Source: Amoebophrya sp. AT5.2 (lineage: Eukaryota > Sar > Dinophyceae > Syndiniales > Amoebophryaceae). From it: 17,787 bases of DNA. The stretch is taken from NCBI GenBank assembly GCA_005223375.1, contig RXOD01004841.1:1-17787 (forward strand). The letters run 5' to 3'. A program made the position numbers and the translations under genes. The notes under the pieces were generated by a model that had not been told where the DNA came from, did not search any database, and saw only the letters and a program-made list of their open reading frames with translations. Below, piece after piece: positions 1 to 8,014 of this stretch. How positions within the stretch are numbered: the stretch's first letter is position 1; every line of letters starts with the position of its first letter.

Positions 1-70
1 TTTTTGGATTGGGTGGATGACGATGGGTGTGCAGGCCCCTCGCTTCCTCGCCTCTGTCGCTATATGTCAC
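1..70 (-). CDS. possible exon running off the left edge (partial, unrecognised)
   Basis: On the minus strand the last ~50 bases before the window edge read as an open frame rich in G/C-ending codons (…RGACTPIVIHPIQK). Possible AG acceptors lie just upstream, around positions 50-72. A GTAAGT-type donor at about 95 suggests another exon ends just above it. I do not recognise the product. It could be the downstream part of the same minus-strand gene as the exon at 1674-1478. Support is only codon bias over a very short stretch. Confidence 0.2.
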   Translation of the reverse strand, partial: MTYSDRGEEARGLHTHRHPPNPK

Positions 71-929
71 TTGAAAAGCGGCGACTTACGAGGAATGCCA
101 CGACAAGCCGTGATCTAACTCGGTCCTATTAGGAGCTAGTTCCCGGCGACAGTGAGCTCAACTTCCAGATCTAAACGCCAAGGGCACAACACCCAGGCGA
201 AAGACTGCACAGAAGTTCATTTTTCATTCATTTGTTCGCTGCCTCGGTGTTGTTCATTGGTTGATTCAAAGGTTTTTCGTCACGGATGCGCAAGGATCAG
301 TTCTCGTACCTTGTCCAGCAACCAAAGTTAATCGAAAAAAATAAAAACTTTTCATTCTCACGATGTCCATCTCGAACTCGATCACAGTCGTTGAAGTGGA
401 AAAAACGAGCGAGTTTATGCTTGAGGTGGTGACCCAAATGCAAATTCATTGGCTACAGCCTAGCAAACTCGAAAATCCTGTTTCTGATGCCAGCTGGTTG
501 GTAGTCGTGCTGACCATCAACGCAGCTGTAGCCAAGAGGGCAAGCGCAGCATGACTGAGGTGAAACGCAGTCGTCGACCCTAGACTTTACGAAACTACTA
601 GAAAAATCGGTAGTCCCCTGAGTGAAGTTGAAAATGAGTGCGGAATAGCACGAAAAAGCGATGTGCAGTCTCTTCTCAGAACATGGATGTTGATGGAGGT
701 TTGCTAGGTAATGTCCGGCGAACTACCCCGAATCGGTCGGGCAGGAGACCGAAAGTTATTCGGGTAAAAATCAATGTGAGTGAGCATGATGAGGATGAGG
801 TGTGGAAGTACTAGTACGTTAGAAGTAGAACAAGCTCCGTCGATGTCGAAAGGAACAGCTAGATATGCGTGGAAAAGGTGGGAAGTTAAAGTTTCACTTG
901 TTCTCAAAGTTAGAGTAGTCCTTGCCCTA

Positions 930-1100
930 TGCTTTTTCTTACAACACACCACCCGCAACGGGCGGCAAGCCTCCCTCAAGACTTTTCTCTTTGCGCTCCT
1001 CGTAGTTAAAACAAGCCGATCGTGACGTCGGACAATCCACGTTCTTTTTCTCGGAGCACGTCGCCGTGAGTGGCTGTCGACAGCTTCAAGCGCCACCTGT
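930..1100 (-). other. coding-like minus-strand segment, exon structure unresolved
   Basis: Two short minus-strand stretches look coding. One, about 1085-1010, reads …HGDVLREKERGLSDV…; the other, about 993-945, reads ERKEKSLEGGLPPVAGG. They lie in different relative frames, separated by fewer than 35 bases, so they would need a very short intron. A competing 130-codon minus-strand ORF (1096-704) covers the same DNA with less biased codons. No family is recognised. The segment probably belongs to a minus-strand gene extending left, but I cannot join it reliably to other exons. The rest of 71-1273 shows nothing I can support. Confidence 0.2.
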
Positions 1101-1220
1101 TCGTGTGCAGTGCGGATATGTCTCGGCTTCCGTGAATTTGCGGGCGACGAACCACGCGTACGTTACGCTAAAGGCTTACAGTTAGGGTAAAATTATATAC
1201 AGGCGAAGTTATAAGCTGCG

Positions 1221-1232
1221 GATATATATAGG
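1221..1232 (+). promoter_or_regulatory. TATA-like motif upstream of small secreted-protein ORF
   Basis: GATATATATAGG lies 41 bp before the ATG at 1274. The position would suit a TATA-type core promoter with a short leader. Dinoflagellate promoters often lack a canonical TATA box, so this is suggestive only. Confidence 0.25.
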
Positions 1233-1273
1233 TTTTACATTTTATCAAAGAGAAAGAACCACCTAAGTACTAT

Positions 1274-1471
1274 ATGTTGAAAATTGCTGCTGGTGTGGCT
1301 GTGTTGGCTCTCGCTCTGGCTGCAGGAGAATGTGCATACCTATGTCAGTGTTGTACTTCACCAGGAACGAGCCACACCTTCCGTTCGTATCGAGAATGCT
1401 CGGATTTCGAAAAACCGCAAGCGCTCAGCAACAGCATAGCAAGTGCATGTGCAAGTCTGGAAAAAAAATAG
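1274..1471 (+). CDS. small secreted Cys-containing protein (candidate)
   Basis: A 65-codon ORF with a textbook signal peptide. It has a short basic n-region (MLKIAAG), a hydrophobic core (VAVLALALAAG) and a plausible cleavage site after …ECA at about residue 21. The mature part is about 44 aa and holds five cysteines, three of them clustered (YLCQCC). No family is recognised. Small secreted Cys-rich proteins are common as effectors or surface components in parasitic protists, but nothing here proves that role. A TATA-like motif precedes it and the ORF ends in an A-rich stretch. Minus-strand coding-like sequence lies immediately downstream (1478-1674), so the two would be convergent or overlapping. 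A further exon is possible. Confidence 0.45.
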   Translation: MLKIAAGVAVLALALAAGECAYLCQCCTSPGTSHTFRSYRECSDFEKPQALSNSIASACASLEKK

Positions 1472-1477
1472 CAGTAC

Positions 1478-1674
1478 CTTTCGCGACCCCTTCCTCCGTC
1501 CCCTCCATACCTTCCTCCAGCCCCTCGACCATCTCCACCGAGCCTAACCGCGACCGCTTGCCCCTCTCCCTCAAATTCCCCAGATCTTGCTCGTCCACCA
1601 CGTGATTCATGCTTATCGAGTAGACCGAGCTGGTCCGACACCTGTCCGTCTTCGAATAGACCGTCACCGACCTT
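1478..1674 (-). CDS. unrecognised minus-strand exon (charged, acidic)
   Basis: This frame shows strong G/C third-position bias and reads …SVYSISMNHVVDEQDLGN…GSVEMVEGLEEG…, a hydrophilic, Glu/Gly-rich segment of about 65 aa. It begins after an AAAG acceptor at 1675 (or AAG at 1672) and ends at a GTACTG donor starting at 1477. That donor matches the GTAC type used by the other genes here. An in-frame stop just above the acceptor means it must be spliced to an upstream exon or start internally. A second open frame overlaps it but has weaker codon bias. No domain is recognised. It may belong to a gene continuing to the left edge. Confidence 0.35.
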
Positions 1675-1796
1675 CTTTACAAAACACAGCCAATCGGTAC
1701 TGAGATGGCTCCATGTAGTTTTGGTGGAATTTCAATTTGGATTTGCCTCGTAAATTTTGTAGTACTTACTATATGAAGAAGGGGGTGAGGACTCAC

Positions 1797-4700
1797 TTAA
1801 GAGCTGGCCTGCGTCCTCTTCAGAGCTCGCCTGAACGAAGAGGCCGCACGCCACAAATCTATGATTGCCAGACACGACAGCCACACGCGCACGAAAGCGC
1901 TCGCGTCCACAATTTCGGCGCCGGGGGCTACTCTGTCCCGGCGTTGCGCTAATTGTAAGGGTTTCCATCGCCCAAGCAGCGACCTGGCCTCGACATGGTG
2001 GAAAGTATTACACCGGCGCGCCCCCTGTGCGCGCGCCGCCCAATTTCCTGCGCTTTCCTTTTGTTCGTTTGGCTTTGGTCTGGGTCTTCTAGAGCGGCGC
2101 GCGCTCTCTGCGCGCGCGTTGGCGGTCTAAGTACGTTGCATGGACCGCGACCGCAAAAGCAACTACCCGCCCCAAGATAAGGAGGCCCCTCACTACCGAC
2201 AGTTGATCAATGTAACTTCCGTCCTCGCGCTGGATTACCGACATCGGGACCTTCAGGTTGTTGAGCGAGTCTTCGAAATTATCCGCCGCTGCCTTCTCGA
2301 TCTCTGTTTCGGGCGTGGGCGGCGCAGCGACGCAATACACCGAGCCCCAGGAGTAAACCAATACGCCCACGATGGAAAGGAAGGTTGCGATGCCGGTGAA
2401 GCTGTTTTTTTTTTTGTTTTTTGTTTAAGTGTTTTGCTTTTGGAGAAGTTGCAGCTCATGGTTGAAAAGCCACGAGGTGAATCTTCCATGAGAGAATGTG
2501 CAATTTGAAGCTTTTATAATAAAAACTTAGAGTGTTCTCCACCCGGCAAGAAGAACGAACCTCCGAACAAGTTAGTACTAAGAAGCGAGTACGAAGTAGA
2601 TTCGAGATAAAGATGTCGTACGTGTCGATGCACTGCTTGGCGTTTGTCTCGTAGTCGCACCACAAGAAGTGGCTGAGCAGCACGTACGCACCCGTCTGCG
2701 CTCCTTTTACCATCCCGCAGGACACCACGCCGATGTTCCCAAGCAGGAAGAAAAAAGACGTATGACCGGACCAGAAAGTGGGTATAGTACCTGGTACGTG
2801 CTAAGTAGGTGATGGGTCCCCACTTGGGTCGCGAAATTCCCTAGATGGCGAGTGCGTCAAGGCGGTTGTCTGAACCGCCCGGCACGATTTTCAGACATGC
2901 CCCATTGTGGGGGGTAGGAGGAGACCGGTCCCTCGTTAGAGCTGAACCGATGGGAGGTAGATGGAAGCGTTAGGGAAAAGCAGCCAGGGGAATGGCGATA
3001 GGTCGACCCGAGAGCAGGGCAAAAGACGGCACCTAGGATGGCGATTGGTTCGATCAGGTACAGGGTGCAGGAGTGCGAAAGCCAATCTTTCCAACCGCGA
3101 AACGGAAAGGCCGCCTGTGCTCCTACTTCTGCAGCGGTCTTCCTGGCACAACCAAAAGGGACCCCGGAGAGCTGCTGCCGCCCCCCAAAAATTTCATCTA
3201 CCACTTTAGGCACTTGCCACTTGATGGTCCCGCCATAAGACGCCGCGTGCAGCCAGGAGCTTATCAAAAGCCCGGCGCTTCCGATCCACATCAAGTGCCA
3301 CTTCCCCGGCTTGACTGGGTGATAAACGATGTCGGAGAAGTCGGGCCACACCCACCCGAAGAAATAAAACGCGTACAGGAAGCATGAGATTATTCCGATC
3401 ATCACGGCGAGGGACGCGGGCGGAATAGGGCGGATGTCATCGGAGGCGCATGCCTGTTTATTCACTGGTTTCGGATAATTGAGTGAGGAACATGACGATC
3501 ATGACGTAGGTAGGGGTAGCCATTACTTAATGGTACACAAATTGGAGTACTGAAGTAGATTTTTCTTTTTGTGCAGATACAGATTGCGGCTTCGCTTACG
3601 CTTTCGTTCGTAGTTCGTCATCAAACACCAGTGCCGGACTACAACAAATGTTTGACTCATAGCGCCATCGGCAAGCAAAACCATAGCTTTACGGTGAGGA
3701 TTTTTTGGTTGAAGACGTTTGTGCCACTGTGAAGAATCGTGCCCGCGAGCATGAGGAAGATTGCGAAAACGTCGCCGCCGCCGCTCCCCGTGACTACGTC
3801 AAAAGAGGACTTCGACTTAGACATCAGCCCCGCGATCACAAGAGCCATGCCGAGCTGATGTGGTGGAGTCAGTCTTCATGAACTTGAAGTTGAACATGTA
3901 CATTATCCTCCTCCTCGATGTCGATCCTAGCTACCTAGTAGAAAGATGAAGAACCGCCAGCGCGAAAACGGAACAATCGAAAAGAAAAACATAGTAGCTA
4001 CGATCTGCCACTTGTTCAGCTTTTTTTGCAGGAACAGCCACGCGCCAATGGCGCTCCAAACCGATCCGCTGCAGTAGATGATCGTCTTCAGCTGCGCGCA
4101 GCTCAGTACGATCCCGGTAAAAAGGCAAATCTGCGCCATCGCCTCGCAAACCGCCGGACCGGTGGCCAGGAACCAGTTCTGCTTGTGCAGGACCTTGGCC
4201 TCCTGGGGCTTGAAGAACAGCACCATCACGTTCCCCATGCGGTGGATGAGGAAGGAAAGGAGATGCATGGGGCGGGCAATCATCTTTGTGTTCACCCAGG
4301 AGGATGGGGTGGAACCTTTAGGTTCGAGGTCGAACAGACACAGAGTAGACGAGTAGAAACTCGCTCTCGCGCAGAGCAAATCAACAAGGAAACTTGGAAT
4401 AAAATGAACTTCAACAACATTATAACGATTCTACATCAGTCTGCTCTACTTAAATTAGTCCTCAACCTCACCACAAGAAGCTAGTATACGCACTACTTGG
4501 GTGTTCCCGGATGATGTATTCGATTTTCGCGACGCACTTTTCCAAATCTGATTTGGCTCCGACGGTCTGCTCCATGAGTCGCCCGACGTTCTGAAAGTGC
4601 GAGATCGGGTTGCTGCTTCCGGAGTGTGCTGCGGCATCACCGGACGCGGCCTTCATCTTCTTTCCCTCCGCGCTACTTCGTGCGCTCAACAGTCCCCCGG

Positions 4701-6277
4701 GCGCCGACGCTGCCAGCTTCGCGCTTTCCTCTCCAGCTACAACCTCCGATGATGAAGATGAAGTAGGAGACGCTTCGATTATTTGCGAGGTTTGTTCCGC
4801 GGGGACGAAGCCTAGGCCCAGCTCCCCGTTCTCGCCGCCGGTGTAGTAGCTCATCACCTGGAGGTCGAGCCTCTCCCCCTTTGCCGGGCGAATCTGTTTG
4901 CAGATCTCTGTGGTCGGCGCCCCCGAATCGGTCGGCGACGTTTGGTACGGCTGGTCGGCCTCGACAGATATCTTGCAGTCGGCCTCGTCCTGGCACGTGT
5001 TCAACCACGCCAGCATCAGCGTGTTCTTCAGGTACACGCTGCACGCATTCTGCGCCGCTTGTTCAGCAGGCGTAGGAGAGGAGCCTGCGCTGGACGAAGA
5101 TTTCGCAGCTGCCGCTGCCCCCTCGAGCAGGGCCGGGGAAGAAGCAAACAAAGACCCCGCTGCTGTTCGTCCCGAGGAGGCGGCGGAAGACGCACTCGAC
5201 CCACAGGCGTCCGCGACGTCGGCGGGCAGTTGGATATTGAGGGGGAAGACACGCTTCACGCCTTCGGATAAATCGGCGTTGTACTTGAAATTCCAGTAAT
5301 TCATCTGGGACTCGTTCATCAAGTCGGGAAAGTAAACCTGGCCGATAGTTGGGGTCTGAATATGGGACGAGGACAGAAGCTTGCATAAGTTTGAGGTGAA
5401 GGTGGCTAAGCACCCGCTTCCGCATCGCTAACGCTAGCGCTACAACTTCAGAAACTACAGAACAACTTCCTGTTCCTACATACTGCTTCAATCGTCAGTA
5501 TAGGGTACTTCGAGACTTGCATGTCAACATGTTCATGTTCAGATACGAAAGATGAAAGCGACTTCTGGAAGTTGCGCTTAGGCTTACCTCGCCCATGCTG
5601 CTTGCCCATAACACGAAAAGGAGCATTGGCGTGCTGCAGAGCCAGGACTTCGAAAGTAGGTCCTCCACCTCCTCCGGTTCAAGGTCGTTTTCGTCCACTT
5701 CATCTACCTTTGGCACGAGGACAGCACCCCCTGTCATGTTCGGGGAGCACTGGCTAAAGTTCGGTCTAGCGAACGCCCCCCCGCCCGGTGCGATGTTGTG
5801 TCCTGGGGGTCCATTGATGTTCCCTGTCGTCGTTCCCGCAAGGAGGCTGCCGCGCTTCGACAGCAAGGAAGTTGACGCCGATCCCTGCATGTTGCTAACG
5901 AAGAGATTGCTGGAAGACGAGCCAGAACTGCCCCCGCCGAAACCACTTGCTGCACTTGCCCGCAAGCTCTGGAGGTTATTGACAGACGCAGAAGCGACGT
6001 GTCCCCCGGCGGGATTCGCTAACGGGCTCGCGGCCCTGCTGCTGGAAACGCGAGCGCGATGGCTTATTTCGGGGGCCCGCGCTTCCGAGGACGGGGAAGA
6101 CGCTCTGGGTGCAGCGGCTCCTGGTGCAGGGGAAGCTCCTAGTTGTACTTGCTGGCTGTCGCTTTCCTCGCCTGGGGTCTCGGCCAGAGCGACGAGGTGA
6201 TTGCCGGATTTTGACTTGCGCAAGTCCTTGATGAGCCCCGAATGCAACGGCTGGCAAGCAGACTGCGACTTGAGCAT
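1797..6277 (-). CDS. drug/metabolite transporter superfamily membrane protein (SLC35/CRT-like), 8 exons
   Basis: Predicted exons: 6277-5588, 5355-4497, 4315-4002, 3854-3693, 3453-3033, 2790-2622, 2401-2135 and 1983-1797. They are phase-consistent and give about 1022 aa. The ATG at 6277 is the first after an in-frame TAG. Residues 1-210 are Ser/Ala/Gly-rich. A hydrophobic segment follows at about 211-228, then a ~290-residue Cys-containing, low-complexity insert. A polytopic core from about residue 530 resembles DMT carriers: the helix pair around LNKWQILGMALVIAGL, the segment GTILHSGTNVFNQKILT, and the end helices GAYVLLSHFLWC and FLSIVGVLVYSWG. Family members move nucleotide sugars, amino acids or drugs across organelle or plasma membranes; the substrate here cannot be inferred. 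The last junction is uncertain: reading through it gives a stop at 2089. I prefer splicing (GTAC donor at 2134, CAG acceptor at 1984) because the downstream frame is strongly coding-like. The first two exons could in principle be a separate gene. Confidence 0.7.
1984..2134 (-). other. GC-rich hairpin-bearing intron (last intron of DMT gene)
   Basis: The predicted 151-nt intron runs from GTACTTAG to GGCCAG. It carries two GC-rich stem-loops. On the plus strand they lie at 2015-2037 (GGCGCGC, 9-nt loop, GCGCGCC) and at about 2093-2118 (CGGCGCGCGC, CTCT, GCGCGCGC). The two hairpins also resemble each other as direct copies 80 bp apart. If not spliced, the transporter frame ends inside this interval at 2089. 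Confidence 0.45.
2791..3032 (-). other. intron 5 of DMT gene carrying introner copy A
   Basis: The exon before it ends …EPIAIL with one base of the next codon (CTA G). The exon after it begins GT ACT ATA. A GTGCCG donor and a TACCAG acceptor join the frame cleanly into …AILGTIPTFWSGHTS…. The repeat element described separately occupies the first ~192 nt of the intron, and about 50 nt of additional sequence separates it from the acceptor. Confidence 0.55.
2841..3032 (-). mobile_element. introner-like element, copy A (in DMT gene)
   Basis: On the minus strand the left end reads CTAGGTGCCGTCTTTTGCCC and the right end reads GACGCACTCGCCATCTAGG. The ends are imperfect inverted repeats (CCTAGGTGCCG against CCTAGATGGCG, 9 of 11). 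They sit between direct repeats CGCCATCCTAG and CGCCATCTAG. Near the right end is a perfect 7-bp hairpin, GGCGGTT-CAGAC-AACCGCC. Both ends resemble copy B in the ankyrin gene. There is no coding capacity, so the element would be non-autonomous. Introners with terminal inverted repeats are known from Amoebophrya; membership of that family is inference. Confidence 0.6.
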
Positions 6278-7034
6278 CGATTTGTTCCGTTGCTGACGCT
6301 AAGGTGGCAGAGGCAACAGAAACTTCAAGTCGTTCAATTTTTTCGCCTCAACGTTTGTAGTTGTACAGATGACCGCTTTTTACAAATCGTCGTAGTTAGT
6401 GTAGCGGAAAACTTTGGGCAACATCTTGCTAAGTAGCCAGCTATCGAGGAGAGAAGTTCTTCGCAGGAGCTAAAGCTCTTCTCGTCAAAGCAAGCGATCT
6501 ACAGTTGGCGCACGCTACGTCAAGTTTGCAATGAATGTGAAAGTGAACAACCTGAGGAGTGCTCTTCGACTGGATTCAGCGAACAACCACGGAAAAGATG
6601 GAGATTGATTGATTGATGACCTGAAACACGATGAATTAGAAACCGTGGGGCCACAAGCAAACGAAAACGTTTAACTTTTCAAGGGATTGAGGCGTTGCAC
6701 TGCAGCTGCACAACGCGACCAGACGAGCGACTTGGCAGTTCGGACCGCCTTCCTCCTGTCTACTCCTACTGTGGTCCTGCAAATGGTGAAACGCTTTACA
6801 TTTCACGGACAACAGGAACGACTGCTTTATTCGACGTCACACTCACAACACCGTCGGCTATATTGATTCTTACGGATTCTTATGCATTGATGCTTTGCTG
6901 CTGTTTTGAGTTATACTGCTTTGAGTTCATCAACATGCTTCATCTTGACATCCAGAGCCGGCGAAGTCGTAATGTAGCTACAGCTAGCCGACCACATCAA
7001 GGTCGACTACCGGTCGTTTCCGATGTCGTGCGCC
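6278..7034. other. intergenic region upstream of DMT gene
   Basis: No supported gene is present. It holds a GATT microsatellite (6603-6617). A 172-codon plus-strand ORF (6695-7213) lacks coding-type codon bias. The segment next to 6277 presumably contains the transporter promoter, but no recognisable core motif was seen. Confidence 0.3.
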
Positions 7035-7415
7035 TCACTTCTGTTCGCAGTTCATCGTGCGTGGTTCTTGGCTCAAAGCCTGATCTCTTGATGCGTCAGG
7101 ACTGGGGCTACCAACGGCACCGTCTAGCAGACCCGCCACCAAGTTGGCGTTGGGAGTACACCAGTTACAAACACACCAGTTACAAACATGACCACGACCT
7201 CCCAGAACGTTGACTACACAATAACAAATTTGAATTTTTGCTTTTGCGTCAGTACCTACGTAGCTGAATTTCTTCTCTGAAGTTCGGTCCAACGAGTGGC
7301 CAGATCGCGTAGAGGATGGTCCACAAGGATTACAATGGTGGTGCAAGGGTGTTTGGTACAAAAGTTGCGACGTGCGGGAGAAGCATCGTCCAATGAAGGC
7401 GCAGTGCTGAAGCAA
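7035..7415 (-). CDS. candidate 126-aa Cys-containing protein
   Basis: An uninterrupted minus-strand ORF from ATG at 7415 to TGA at 7035, between the copine and transporter genes and in the same orientation. The N-terminus (MLQHCAFIGRCFSRTSQLLY) is basic and hydroxylated without acidic residues, as in organelle-targeting peptides. The middle has an exact five-residue duplication, VCNWC-VCNWC. The C-terminal ~40 residues (…NLVAGLLDGAVGSPSPDASR…) show fair coding bias. No family is recognised. A GTAGGTACTG sequence at about 7262 could start a short intron. An overlapping plus-strand ORF competes, and the whole may be chance. Confidence 0.35.
   Translation of the reverse strand: MLQHCAFIGRCFSRTSQLLYQTPLHHHCNPCGPSSTRSGHSLDRTSEKKFSYVGTDAKAKIQICYCVVNVLGGRGHVCNWCVCNWCTPNANLVAGLLDGAVGSPSPDASRDQALSQEPRTMNCEQK
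7158..7187. repeat. 15-bp perfect tandem duplication
   Basis: ACACCAGTTACAAAC occurs twice head to tail (7158-7172 and 7173-7187). The period is divisible by three, so it duplicates VCNWC in the minus-strand candidate protein and does not shift the frame. Confidence 0.9.
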
Positions 7416-7505
7416 TGTATGTGATGCCTGACCACCGCAGCTAAAGCCGCTTCATGTTCATCCGAGTGCGAGTGAGTGGTCGAAGTGTGTTGTTCTTGTT
7501 GTTTT

Positions 7506-7525
7506 AGGTCAGGTCAGGTCAGGTC
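7506..7525. repeat. pentanucleotide microsatellite (AGGTC)x4
   Basis: Four exact tandem copies of AGGTC, in non-coding sequence between the candidate ORF and the copine gene. Confidence 0.95.
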
Positions 7526-7562
7526 GGCACTAACACTATATTGATTCCCGTTACCGGGAGAG

Positions 7563-7680
7563 TTCAAGTGGACCTGGGCGGCCACGCCGCAGGCGCACCA
7601 CAACCGCAACCACTTCATCCTGTACCTCTGTCTGCGACTACGTCCTCTAGACCTTGACCTAGCTGGCTCTACTAAGTAAC
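7563..7680 (+). other. coding-like plus-strand stretch, possible terminal exon
   Basis: From about 7563 one plus-strand frame reads FKWTWAATPQAHHNRNHFI… with about 85% G/C third positions, before decaying to a TAA near 7676. GAG or AAG acceptors lie at about 7562-7568. Other frames and the minus strand are also open here, so a local GC bulge could mimic coding. No family or partner exon is identified. The remainder of 7416-7997 shows nothing further. Confidence 0.25.
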
Positions 7681-7997
7681 TTCGAGCTAGCTTAGGCTTG
7701 CGCTTGCGACGCAGGTACGCGTCGAGCAGCTCGTGCCAAAACTAACGACTCGGACTCGTGATCAGCAAAAGTAAGGAAACGACGAACGATTTTTGTGCTG
7801 GAAAGCTAGCTGCTGAGTTGATCTGGAAACGACAAAACGGGTCTGGTTGCGCTGTAGAAGCTGCTTGATGTTGAGTTATTCTTGTAGTTAGGTTGAGTTC
7901 TTGAGCTTGAGCACGCTTGCTTGCTTGTAGCTGAGTTTGATTATAAAACAGGTTGAATTTCAGTCCCTTGCTGCAGTTCGTTCTTGCGCATCACCGC

Positions 7998-8014
7998 CTC
8001 CACGGGTCGTGGAG
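7998..8014 (-). terminator. perfect stem-loop directly after copine stop codon
   Basis: CTCCACG-GGT-CGTGGAG is a perfect 7-bp stem with a 3-nt loop. It abuts the TAG stop of the copine gene (8017-8015). As transcribed, the loop is ACC. It could influence 3'-end formation, mRNA stability or translation termination. The structure is directly visible; the role is inferred. Confidence 0.4.

Noticed and set aside
363..554. Plus-strand 63-codon ORF near the left end
   Set aside because: An ATG in good context, but no codon bias, signal peptide or domain; the length is expected by chance.
2791..2840. Separate 50-nt DMT exon between CATCTAG and GTACTA
   Set aside because: Phases allow its left border, but no phase-compatible acceptor follows before the next transmembrane coding segment. 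A single intron 2791-3032 gives a clean frame.
5595..6200. Plus-strand ORF of 201 codons
   Set aside because: Antisense to exon 1 of the DMT gene, and composed of low-complexity complement sequence without a recognisable domain.
6695..7213. Plus-strand ORF of 172 codons in the intergenic region
   Set aside because: No coding-type codon bias, no recognisable domain, and it overlaps the minus-strand candidate at 7035-7415. Kept only as a remark.
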